From NCBI RefSeq assembly GCF_000340215.1, contig NW_006921534.1:3342839-3406838 (forward strand): a DNA stretch of 64,000 bases, in the 5' to 3' direction. Below are positions 42,689 through 53,637 of this stretch, piece by piece. Each line of letters opens with the position of its first letter. Position 1 is the stretch's first letter. Origin of the DNA: Pseudocercospora fijiensis CIRAD86 (taxonomy: Eukaryota; Ascomycota; Dothideomycetes; Mycosphaerellales; Mycosphaerellaceae). The notes beneath the pieces were generated by a model. That model made no database searches, had not been told where the DNA came from, and saw only the letters and a list, made by a program, of their open reading frames with translations. A program made the translations under genes and the position numbers.

Positions 42689-45467
42689 CTAGCTCGGGTC
42701 ACCACCCGCTGATTGTGAATGCTGTGAGCTTGAAAGACCAGAGGTGGAGACCATCAGCGCTGGCAGGGGAGCTTGACTGCCTTGGGTCACCACGCGTTTC
42801 TCAGGAAGTGGCTCGTCCTTCATACACGCCACCTCCAGCACGTTGGTCCATTTGCCTGGGTCACGTTAGCATAGATTTAGTAGTAACGAACTCCAAAAGT
42901 GCTTACCCGATGTGCCTTGGTGACTGTGTTTTAGGTGTTGGCGAAAGTGATCGGCCTGGCATGAAATTCTTAGTACGAGCAGTGGAGTAAAACATTTTGA
43001 GACGCAGCGTACCCGAAAGAACTTCTTAGCCTGATTGCATTCGCCAAACTTGTGGACATGGTTGAGATGCTCGGCACGCATATCCCACTGCGGTGGATTC
43101 GGAAACTCGTCGCCGCAATAGCCACACACATCTCGACCGTTACCGTTTGTGGAGGCATGATATGCAGCTTCAACGCCAGCAAGTGCAGCGCAGGACCAGC
43201 TATGCCTTCGAAGGTGGAGGGAGTTCTGGTGTCGTTCGGCCTCGTTCTTGTTTTTGAAGCTAGAGTGTCGCATGTCAGTGTAAGGTGCAAGCTGGCGTCA
43301 TTGCGGGACGAAGCCTACCGATTTGGACAATAAGCGCAGGTGTATTGTTTCTCCGACTCGTGTAGTCTCAGCTCTTCCTCAGTATCAAACTTCTTTGGCT
43401 TCTTCGGACAGCATTCGCAGATATAGGTGCCTTGCAGGTGAGTAACGGAGCCATTTCGAGAATGAACAGCGCTCTCGACAGGGCTTCTTTGCTGGCCGCC
43501 CTGAGTGCTCTCCGACAATGTTCTTTGATGAGAAGGATGAGCCACGGCAGGATTGGGGCTCAACGCCTTGTTGCTTCCATATGGCACACATATCCTACCC
43601 TCAGGGTCGGGTGCAGGCGACAAGGCGCCCGGAGAGAGCCGCCCTGATCCATAGCTTGTGGCACTGCTTGGTATGCTGGCCACGCCAAGTGATGATCCTA
43701 GTGATCCATGTCGCGGAACATAGGACGAGGCTGAGGAGAGCGAAGAGTGGTTTGGATGGAATCGAGACACGGGCGAACCCCGTGGAAGTTGCTGAATCGA
43801 CCGCCGGTGGCAGATTTCACTGTAGCCTGTTGATGCGCTGCTGACAGATGAGCGCTGCTCGTCCCGTGCGTGATCGCGTGGCGGTGAAGAAGCTCTTCGT
43901 TTGGTTCCAGCTCTCGCGTATTCGTCCGATGTGTGAGAGCCAGGACTCCGGTCGTGTCGGTCATGTATGTTGAGATTGCTCATGGGACCGTCTTCCATGG
44001 AGTCTTCGTGGACGTACATGGACTGATCATAGCTCCCTCGCTGTGAGATGCTATCATCAAAGGTCAGACTGCTGTGCCGTGTCTGACTTTGCGAGTGCGG
44101 TGCTGGTGGACCGTGCTCTGACCAGAAGCCACTAAATACTGGAGAAACCGCGCCAGAAGAAGGCCATCGAGTGCTGACGGGGGAATCCATCGAACCCTGT
44201 CGTCTCTCAGGCATCGAAAGTGGCCGCAATTGACTGCTTCGCCGCTCGCTCTCTGCCTGTGCAAGCTGTGCGGTGTCTTGCAGGCTTCCAGTGTATGATG
44301 AAACAGACGTCCGCTTGGGCGTTGGTGGGCCATTGCTGGGACCTCCAATGCGACTCAAGAGCTGCTTGTCGTACGTATTTGAAGATGCTTCCAACGTGCG
44401 TTGCTCAAGGTGCTTCTCACCATGAAGTCTGTAATCGAACAAAGTTAGCATCGCTCATGCGCGCGCGTAGAGAACAGTGCATGGAGGTGAATATGTATAA
44501 GGATCAATAGTGCTTCTCAGGCGCGCATTGTTCGAAGAGCTTGGTAGATCAACGTGTCGGTGTCGGAGTTTAGGTTGTGTAATCCTCATGATTCATTCAG
44601 AAAAGCGGCTGTGTCGACTCTGTCTAACCAAGCACAGAAATTCGACTCCGACCAGGGCCCGCTCTCAATATGAAGCCTTCACCATGTATACGTTCAGCCG
44701 AGCCGAGCGATCCGCTTGCGGCGCTTGCGGAATAGTCAAGCTGTGGTAGATGTGGGCGTTTGGCACAGTTCCAGTAAAATGCAGCAGTGCAGATAATGTA
44801 TTGTTAGTGGTGGGTAGGTCAGCGGTAGCACCGTTAGACGCCAATGTCGTGGCCCAATCGATCGTAGGGCTGTTGGCGTTGTGTCGAGTATTGTGCAATG
44901 ATTCAAGGCGATAGTGGGACGCAGTTGATGAGTGGTGGGTCGCTATGGCACATGATGTTTTGATAGGCACGGGAAAGAAGCAACAAATGTTGCAACATAC
45001 CTGTAGTTGGAAGGTGGCCTCGACAAGCTGCCGTCCTCATCGCTTGGGGTCAAACTCCCCGCCTCGGCCATGTCGTGGTCGCGGGTCAGCGTCACAGTCG
45101 AAACCGAGCTCCCTCGCCGCAGACTGTCAACACCTCCATTGCAGTAGTAGGGAGGGCACTGCTCTTGCTCTTTCTCTTGTTCGTACCTATTGATGAGCCC
45201 CTTCATCACTGCTCCACCAAGCAGACTGCTCCCAGCTTTCACAGACGCGGGCCGTCCGAAGTCTGAGCCATTCGGATCGTTACCCCATTGCCAGCCTGGG
45301 TCGTGCTGGCCTGCGGCGAGATGTGGGATAAAGGCAGGCGGAGGCAGTGGCGGTGGAGGAGCCTGGTGTGTCCGTGGTATGGCCATTGGCGCTGCGGCTG
45401 GCGGATAGCGGGGTGGGCTGTGAAAGCGTTGGTGTTCGATGCGAATGGAGGGCGTGCCTTGGGACAT
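42689..45467 (-). CDS. C2H2 zinc-finger transcription factor (five exons)
   Basis: Exons 45467-45001, 44428-43319, 43259-43013, 42955-42907 and 42855-42689 join in one frame of 679 aa. The introns are 572, 59, 57 and 51 bp, with GTATGT, GTAGGC, GTACGC and GTAAGC donors; the last has a GCTAAC branch site. The N-terminal 480 residues are Ser/Pro-rich and disordered (poly-Pro at about 37-45). A run of Cys/His fingers spans about 491-625: YICECCPKKPKKFDTEEELRLHE, YTCAYC...HQNSLH, VCGYCGDEF...HLNHVH and a last ADHFRQHLKHSH. The tail is short. It is a DNA-binding nuclear regulator of a fungal family I cannot name. The first intron is long for this genome; it might hide a further exon, but the flanks join in frame without one. 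Confidence 0.82.
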
Positions 45468-45530
45468 GATCTTGACTCGCGGCGACTGGCAATCTCAGAT
45501 GCGGCGCATGGGGAGCGAGACACGAGCTCC

Positions 45531-45579
45531 ACTGCCACTGCCCCTGCCACTGCCACTGCCACTGCCACTGCCACTGGAT
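45531..45579. repeat. hexanucleotide tract (TGCCAC)n
   Basis: About eight copies of TGCCAC/TGCCCC, about 65-110 bp upstream of the C2H2 gene start. Confidence 0.85.
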
Positions 45580-45694
45580 AGGGTGCAGTGACAGGTCAGG
45601 CAGGCAAGCAAAGCGCAGTGAAGGCAAGGTGCAGCAGCACAGTCTGTGGTGGCAAGGCGTCTGTACTGCACACTGCACGCGGCGGCGGTCGGCG

Positions 45695-45770
45695 AGGGCG
45701 AGGGCGAGGGCGAGGGCGAGGGCGAGGACGAGGGCGAGGACGAGGGCGAGGACGAGGGCGATGGCGATGC
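45695..45770. repeat. hexanucleotide tract (GCGAGG)n with GACGAG variants
   Basis: About twelve six-base units: first six of GCGAGG, then alternating GACGAG and GGCGAG, ending in GCGATG. Confidence 0.85.
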
Positions 45771-45974
45771 AGAGCAGCAGGTGGGTGAGCAGAGGTAAGC
45801 TGGTGCAGTCAGGACCACGTACCGTGATCATGCGAGCAGGGCGAAAGTGTGTGTACGGCGCATTGATTCGCTCGTCCAGCCCTACCACTGACCCAGGCAA
45901 TGCGACTCGAAGGAGATGGGCGTGCCGCTGCCGGTGGCAGGTGGATACAGAGAGAGCTGGTGCTCGCCAGTCTG

Positions 45975-45999
45975 CTGGCTGCTGGCTGCTGGCTGCTGG
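45975..45999. repeat. short tract (CTGGCTG)n
   Basis: Three and a half copies of the 7-base unit CTGGCTG. Confidence 0.7.
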
Positions 46000-46553
46000 C
46001 CGGTGGTGACTGGCAGGCTACCTGAGAGTATTTGGAGAGGCACAGCCACAGTGCTCGAGTTGTACCAAACGTGTGCTAGGCTAGGGATGGGCCCAGGCCC
46101 CTCGTCCTCGTACGACACAGCGATGCAGTGTGCGCCGTTCGCTCGATGCACTCGCTGCAGTACTGTGCGCAACCTCTCTTCATCCTAGCCTGTTGGAGTC
46201 TAGCAAACACAGCGTGCACACCTCCAGCGAACGCCAAATAATATCCATATAGGCACGCTGGCGGGACCCCTAATTGGAATTGATGCCGCTTCTGGCGCAT
46301 TACGCTAGCGCTTCTGCCTATAGCTACGAAATCAACAGCAGAGCTCATTGTATGCATCAGCGGGTCTCGTGCTCGAGCATGCAGTACTATGTTCTTGGTG
46401 CCATCTTTCTATACCCAGGCGGAGTGAACGGAGACCACCCAGTGACCAGTCTTAAGGCTTAGGGTATACTGTATACCGTATGTATGACATTACACATCTT
46501 GCTGGTGCCGGCGAGCCTCTGAAAATAAAGTTTTACCATCCCTGCCAACGAAA

Positions 46554-47989
46554 ATGACAGTGCCCCTGCCAAACAACTGTAACAACATCACTACTCCCAT
46601 ACCAAAAGCCACCATCACCGACGACATCGTCCGCGGCCTGCTTGGCATGGCGCTTCTCGACAGAGTTCAAGCAGACTTGGACTTCTACATCGGCGGGTGC
46701 GTCCAAAAGCATTTCCTGCAACGCCCCTCCCCCATCTGATCATTTTGTAGTCTGTTTACGTTGCGCCGCAAAGAAGCGCTGCACGACGCCGGAATCACTC
46801 ATGTGCTGTCTATCCTAAAATTCAAGCCCGATGAGAGACAATTCGCAGGCTTCACACACAAAGTCGTAGAAGTTGATGATGTTGATGACGAAAATCTGCT
46901 GGAGCATTTCGAGGCCACCAACAAATTCATTCAGGATGGACTCGATGCCGGCGGCGGAGTTCTCGTCCACTGGTGAGTTCTCGGCAAGCTTGCCCGTCTC
47001 CTTACCATGCACGTTTCCCTTGCACACCCTCAATCGAAGAAAGCTTTTGTGGCCCTTTTGTACTCTGCGCAAGAGCCCACCCGCATCTGGTGCCACCTGA
47101 GAGCATTTGCTGTACTCATCCGCGCCTAGCCCTGATCATACTCATGTTACGCAAGAACTTCAACAAAAATTTCCTATTGCCTGTTTGTTCTCAACATATA
47201 CCAACTGTTTTGACGATGCAGTGCAATGGGCAAGTCGCGGTCCGCAACATGTGCGTGTGCCTATCTGATACACCGATATGGGATCAGCCCTGACGAGGCA
47301 TTGGCGAGGATACGTGAGAGCAGGCCACTTTGTGAACCGAACGAAGGCTTCTGGAAACAATTGGAGCTGTACCATGAGATGGGCGCTCCTGACAATGTCC
47401 AAGACGTCCCTGCCTATCAACGATGGGTATATCAGCAAGAAATTGCTTTGAGTCGTGCCTGCGGACAGGCTCCTGAAGCAGAAAAGATCAGGTTCGAAGA
47501 CGAACACTCCGGAGGCGCTGGTTCTGCGGATTACGAAATGCGCTGCAGGAAGTGCAGGTACGTTCAAATCCTCGGCCGGCGTTCACGCTGTAAGATGCTA
47601 ATGATCACAGGCGTGCATTGGCCACTTCACAATATCTAATCAACCACAAACCCTGCCAAGTGCAGGATGGCACTTCTGGTCCCGAATCGAAGGCCACATC
47701 ACCTGCATGTGCGCACTACTTCCTGGATCCACTCTCCTGGATGCGATCTGAGCTTGAGCAGGGCAAGCTGGATGGTCGCCTGGAGTGCCCGAAGTGCAAG
47801 ACCAACGTTGGAAAGTATGCGTGGCAGGGAATGCAGTGTAGCTGCGGAGATTGGGTTGTGCCTGGCATTAGTCTTGCAAAGGGAAGAATCGATGAGGTGA
47901 AGTCGAGAGCGCAAGGTACCCGGGAGATGGGCATTCGTCTGCCACCATCAGCTGGCAGCTGGACTGTTCCAAGACGAGAGAACTTGTGA
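46554..47989 (+). CDS. yvh1: dual-specificity phosphatase Yvh1 (DUSP12 type)
   Basis: Exons 46554-46696, 46751-46972, 47222-47557 and 47611-47989 join in one frame of 359 aa (introns 54, 249 and 53 bp). The N-terminal phosphatase domain runs from FYIGGLFTLRRKEALHDAG to about 180 and has the HCx5R loop HCAMGKSRSA with catalytic C122 and R128. The second intron splits the catalytic Cys codon. The C-terminal zinc-binding domain (about 225-330) has RCRKCR, ACAHYF, LECPKCK and CSCGDWVVPGISL, as in Yvh1. Yeast Yvh1 needs this zinc domain, not phosphatase activity, to release Mrt4 from pre-60S ribosomes; human DUSP12 is the equivalent. The protein should therefore act in ribosome assembly in nucleus and cytoplasm. 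The N-terminal 40 residues are not family-typical. Confidence 0.9.
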
Positions 47990-49490
47990 GACGTCGCGTC
48001 ATCACCGCATCTCCGCGCTCCTACCAAGTACGACGAAGCACTCCGCCGGAGACCCTTCAATGCCATGGATAGCACGACACTTGATGACACTTGACCCTGA
48101 TTTGCGACGATGCGACCAAGCCATTGGCTCAGATACATACATCTGTGGTACATTTAGCTTCGACAGCTTGGCGAATTGGATGCTGACTCATGCACTTCGA
48201 CGAAAGCAGTGCCCATACAAGTTCGCCACTATTCCCACGAAGACACAGAATGCTGGTTATCGGCGCTATGGGCTCAATGCCGTCCCAGTCGTTGTTAACA
48301 TAGACCTCGTTGGCATGGGTGGACTACGCTAGATTTCTAGGCGTCTGACAGCTACAGTGGTCACAGCATGCTGCAAGCCATTAGGACGGAAGCCACGCTC
48401 CGTTGAGTCAAGTCGTCCGGTCATGTTTCCGCACGTCTTCGACTTGCTCCAGACGTTGAACACTTTAGCTCAGGCTGCATGTGCGTAGCACACACGACGT
48501 ATGATCTTCTGAGTTCTGGTCTGGGAAAACAATCAGATCTCAAGTCAAGTCAAGCACCAGCATCATGCACCTTTGCCTGATGTTATTGCTCGCGCAGCTG
48601 CGTAGACGCACTCCTCTGCCTAGTAGATAGCAAATGATCGACAATGAACTTTTCCCGACTCTCCAGCTGCGCAGATCATCCTCGACAACACAATAATAAA
48701 CACTTCAACTTCTAAATGACGACCTCTTTCCCTTCATTACATGGATGCTGCTTTTCATTGACTTTCGGGCCTTCTCGCCACCTCGAACTACCTTGTGCAG
48801 AGCCCCTGGCGCTTGCCCGGCCTTGCCAGTACGACCTGAACTCGGCTTCATCAACATCTGATAGCCTTTGGCAGACGAGTCTGACAGGAGCTCTGCCCGG
48901 GGAGAGCGGAGAAGCAATTTATCGCCTCGTAGTGGCTAATCATGTTGAGATTTTCCCAGACGTCTGAATTCTCCGGCAATAATCACCCTAGTGAGTCGTG
49001 ACAGTCAGCTCACGTTTGAACTGCAAACATCCCGGCCTTTTATTGCATCTGCTTTACGCCTGCCACGTGCCTGCTATAATTCGCGAATCTTGCTGCTTCT
49101 GCTGACTCTGAGACATTTATTTTACAGGTCAGCTTTTGCGCACTCACGACCAGCGACAGAGCACTGCGAACATCGTCGTCTCCGTCAAAGCCTCCTGGCC
49201 AAGGCCTCTCAAGAAATTCATATTTGGAGAACGCCTGGCGCTTTCCGGGACATGTGCCAGCTCGAAAGCACAAGCACACGATGACGTCTTCAACATACCT
49301 CCTTCTCTGTCAGATGTGTGGGGCCTCGCCACAATTCTGAACTTGTTCAGTTGCCCACCCCCACCCCACCCCACCTTCCGAGTCCAGGTGGCTGATAGGA
49401 CCCACAAGCAACTCGAAGCCAGTACTATCACGTACAGCGCAGTGGATTACTTACGTAATACTGCCTTGCTAGCGGTTCAATAATGGCTTC
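47990..49490. other. unique spacer before repeat block 2
   Basis: About 1.5 kb of ordinary composition with only short frames and no recognised domain. A CAAGT tandem (AAGTCAAGTCAAG) lies near 48541. It ends abruptly at about 49490, where RIP-type sequence starts. Confidence 0.45.
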
Positions 49491-52400
49491 GTTAATTGTC
49501 TATGTTCCCCTTATTCTATAGTCTAAAATATAGTATAAAAATCCTTCTTCTACTAAGAGGACACGTATTGTTATATAACCGAGCTTATACGTTATATACC
49601 CCCTTAGCTTGTGCAAAAGGGGTTCACCTTCCGTTTTAGGCAAGGTAGTTAATGCTTCTTTATATACGAACAAAAAGAACAAAAGAAAAATTAATCTTTT
49701 TATCTTCTTATATAGTGCTTTACTAAAACAACAAAAAATTAGTTTAAATCTATACTATATATAAGAGAGTCTTATTTCATACCCCGATTACCCTAGAAGG
49801 ATATCGTTACATAATCCGGACTGCGTATGCACCTTTATATACGGTCCCTATTACTAGGAACTATTGTCTTCCTATATAGTCTAAGTACAGACCGATACTA
49901 TTAAGCCTTATATAAGAACTCGTATCGTTAGTAAAGTTAGTTTAGCTAAACTAAGCCCGTTACATTATTACTATCGGTTATTATATTAATCGCATAGGTA
50001 GCGTCTATTTAATTAGATAAAGGATTAAGTAAGATATATATTAGTTAAATAGGTTTAATAAATTAGGATAGGTAACTTAACTAAGGACGCTACCCTTAGC
50101 TAAGACTACTGCACTATTATTACTAGCACTAATACAATCGCCGTAGACTTGTTATTAGTTAGTAGAAGTAACTCTCGAAGTAATAATATAGGCGATAGTA
50201 ACATACCCTATAAGGTAAGGTTTTCTATACGGTTGCCTATACTATTTGTTTAGTCTATATTAGAAGGTAAGGTTGAATTCTTTGTTCTAATTGGCCGTCG
50301 TTATCGTATTAGACACTTTTGTTAGCGCTAATCGATAGAGGTATATTTAATTAACTTAGTTATAGTTAGTAGAAGGTCGCCCTATTAGTAGAGGGGCGCC
50401 TACTAAGTATTATATAGAGTTGTCTTCGTATTACTAAAGAGGAAGAGGTTGTTAGCGGAAGAGTTGCCTCCTTATATATCCCCTAGTGCTAGTGTTAGTT
50501 TAGTTAGTCTTAGCTGTTTAATAAACCTCTTCTAGTTCTACGGGCTATAGAGCTTTATTAGTCTATCGGCTAGTATGTCCTATATTATAAGGTATTTATA
50601 TTGAATCCTTCTAGCCTTATATTCTTGCCTTAGCTAGCACTAGTAAATGTCTATATAACGGAGCTTCGTATCTAGTTTGCTAGCATTAGCTTTAATAATG
50701 CGGATAGTCTATATATTGTTATAGTACAGTATAGGAATGCTGTCTAAGGTAAGGCTAATATTATTAAAGAAACGCTTCTACTAGATTAGTTCTAAGCCTG
50801 CATGTAAGGCGGCTAGCAGTTTAGCCTTAGTCGTAGATTTAGTAACGGTTGATTGTCGTGCTGCCTTCCAATCGACTAGTCTATTAAACAGGCTAAATAA
50901 CTATCCTTCTAACGACTGTCTAGTGCCTTTATAATCACTATATAATGCATTAGAAGCCTCGTAAAACTTATAAAGCTGTTAGCTTAAATAAGCAGTAATC
51001 GCTAGTCTATTAGCGTTATATTCTAAGTATAGGTACTTTGTCTAAAGTAGGTATTTAATATACTAATTAGCTGCTGCTATATCCTTAGGTCGTAGGTTCT
51101 AAAGAGCCTTAGATAGTAAGGACACTACCTTAGCAATGTTAGGCCTAGTTTGAACTGCTACAAAGTTAAGTGACCCTATACGGCTTTAGTATGCTAGCAC
51201 TGCTAATAAGTCTATATATTAAGTCTCGGTGGTTTTCTCGTACGGCTCGTATCTAGTTAGCAATAGTACCTCTGCTCGCCTACTAGCCTTAGGATTAATT
51301 CTATAACGCTAACCTATCTTCTCCGTATATGCCTTCTAAGACAGCTACAGTTGCCTAGTAGTACGGTTTCGCTTCACCTTAATGCTAAGAAACTATAACA
51401 GTTGTCTAAGGTTATTAAGCTCGTATTCCTTTATTAGCTTCTACTTAAGCTCTATTGCTTTCTGCCGATATTAGCGGTAATATAACAGTACTATATCGTC
51501 TATATAGAAGAAGATAAATACCTATTTATCTAGGTCGGTATATAGGCAGTCTATATTATCTACTAGTTATATACTAAGCTTGTTCTCGAGAGTAGTTGTA
51601 AGATAATTATACTATAACCTTAGTAATTCCTAGAGACTATATAGTGCCTATAGTAACTGTAACACCTTTCCTTTCTGTTTAAAGCCTTCTAGTAGCTTCA
51701 AGTATAGTGTGTAGGGTAGGCTAGCATTTAGGAAGGCATTAATAGCGTCTATTTGTTTAGCCTCTAGGTCGAAGGTCGAGGTAATTACTATTAAGGCTCG
51801 GAACACTCTTGCTGCTAGTATAGAAGCATATATATCTAGGTATGTATTCTTCTGTAGATTACCCCTTGCGTATACTCGTGCCTTGAATTTTATAAGCCTT
51901 CCTTTAGTATCGCCTTTGTACTTAAACACCTACGTAAGTAGTAGTAGGTTATAATAGTATTCCTCTATATCTACCTACTTAAATGTATTGGTCTTTAGAG
52001 CCTTGTTGAATTCTACTCTTGTAGCGTGTATCTAATACTCTTTAAACTTGCTCTTTATAACTTAACGCTAGTTACGTAGCTCGGATAGTAGGTCTACTAC
52101 CTTCGGAGTAAGGGTCGAGTCGTCTTTATTACGAGGAAGTAGTAGTAGATCGATATCGGCTTGCTCGCTATTGCTATTGCCGTATATTGACCTAGCTTCG
52201 TACTCTACTACTATATATAGGTTGCTAAATAGAAGGAGGTTTCTCGCTTGTTCTCGGTCGCTAATATAGTAACGGCCGGCTCGGTAGATAGCCGCTACTC
52301 GCTATCGTTTGTTTAGGTTGTTAACTCAATAATGCGGACCTCCTATATTTAGTAAGTAACGATAAGATATATTAGCGGCTTTAATTAGCATTAGCAATTT

Positions 52401-52980
52401 AGCTAGTTTAGTACGTAGCAAGTTAAAGTCTATATTATCTGTATAACCTAGTGCGTCTACATTATTAGCAGGGTCTTTATTACTAGTATCGTTCTTAGGT
52501 TGCTAATTAATAGTTAGTTCTACTAAACTATCTAGCACGTTATTACGCGGCTATAGTGCTTCGCGTAGATTAATTAGAAAGTCTTGTTTCTATAGCACTT
52601 ATATAGGCTAAATCTTAGCTAGTGCTGTCTTAGCTAGTGCTGTCTTAGCTAGTGCTAGTAGTAGTTAAGGTGGATCTTGTCTAATAGGCTTATCTGCTAG
52701 CCCTATAGGGTTAACTATTATAAGTCGACTAGGACCTATTAGTATATCTACCCCCTTAGCTCTAAACCTAACAAGGTCTAGAGGTGTATCGTATACTTCT
52801 CGAAGTTCGTTAAATTGATGCTCCGAGGCTAGTGCTTATACTTCTTCGAGATTACTATATTCTTCTGCAAGCTCTTAGTTATTTATAACAACGCCTAGGT
52901 CGTTATTATAGCCGTTATAGAACTTAGTCTCGTTAAATACAACGTCTCTTGTTCGTAGCACTATTATTCGTAGACCCCGT
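49491..52980 (-). mobile_element. Ty1/Copia retrotransposon relic (minus strand, RIP-mutated)
   Basis: The minus-strand reading gives Copia pol. A 93-codon open piece (51929-51648) has GDTKGRLIKFKARVYARGNL and FDLEAKQIDAINAFLNASL, the start of a Copia reverse transcriptase (RVT_2). Near 51515-51491 it reads FFYIDDI, the YVDD catalytic box. Near 50950-50620 the RNase H end appears (AKLLAALHAGLEL, ANASKLDTKLRYIDIY). Integrase and gag to the right are poorly preserved. No LTR pair was found, so this is probably a truncated copy. Its family differs from the plus-strand Copia beside it. Confidence 0.75.
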
Positions 52981-53297
52981 AGTAGTTCGGGTTGGTTTGG
53001 TTTGGTTTACTAAGCCGAAACTCTAGTTTGGTTTAGGTTGGTTTGCTAAGCAACTATATAAGTAGCTAGTTCGAACTATATAATTTATCGGTTTTTAAGA
53101 AGTATACGAATGTATACGTAGCTTCAAGCAAGCCCTTTATAAGACTTAGCAGTATAGCCGGTAGCGTAGCCGGCATTTTTAGTCCTTAGTACTTATAGAA
53201 TTTTCGAATCCTACTTAGGCTACGTAGTTGTATAAAGGTACTTATATAACCTCAAATCTATAGACAATTAGCTAAGGGCACTAACTAATCAAAAGTA

Positions 53298-53390
53298 TAT
53301 ATATATATATATAAGGCATTATAGTTCAGTTCGGAAACTGCACTCCTTAGGTATAAATTTTATCCTTTCGTTTACGGTTCAATTCCCTAA
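53298..53390 (+). repeat. tRNA-like A/B box segment (possible SINE head or decayed tRNA)
   Basis: After an AT dinucleotide run, TAGTTCAGTTCGG (about 53322-53334) resembles a pol III A box and GGTTCAATTCC (53376-53386) is a full B box match. The possible anticodon stem TGCAC/GTATA would pair if two RIP-type changes were reversed. Acceptor-stem pairing fails, so it is not a working tRNA. It could be a SINE head. Weak evidence. Confidence 0.25.
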
Positions 53391-53506
53391 CTACTTAGTA
53401 GAATGTCTTTATCTAGATCTAGGTAGAACTTATCGATTTCCCTAGAAGTCCTCCTCCTTAAGAAGTTTATACACTTTCCTACCGAACTATTCGATAATAT
53501 TAAGTA

Positions 53507-53511
53507 CTAGG
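53507..53511. repeat. target site duplication CTAGG, left copy
   Basis: Repeats at 58853-58857 just outside the right LTR. Confidence 0.8.
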
Positions 53512-53637
53512 ACTTAGAGTATGTGTCTAGGTATTAGGGTCTATTACGTGCCTAATACCTAAGGCTATAACTGCCGCACTTTATCTTTAGACTTTCCGTA
53601 GATAGTCCTTCTTCTAAATACATTAGTTACATTAAGT
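53512..53637 (+). repeat. 5' LTR of the plus-strand Copia
   Basis: 126 bp. Differs from the right LTR at about six sites by eye, all CpA/TpG versus TpA. Confidence 0.88.

Larger units (their letters stand above)
45468..46553. other. divergent intergenic region with minisatellites
   Basis: About 1.1 kb between the starts of the C2H2 and Yvh1-like genes, presumably both promoters. It holds three low-complexity tracts, which create long spurious frames on both strands. Confidence 0.5.

Noticed and set aside
45280..46009. Ala/Leu and Arg/Ala repeat frames around 45.3-46.0 kb
   Set aside because: They translate the GCGAGG and TGCCAC tracts and the antisense of exon 1 of the C2H2 gene.
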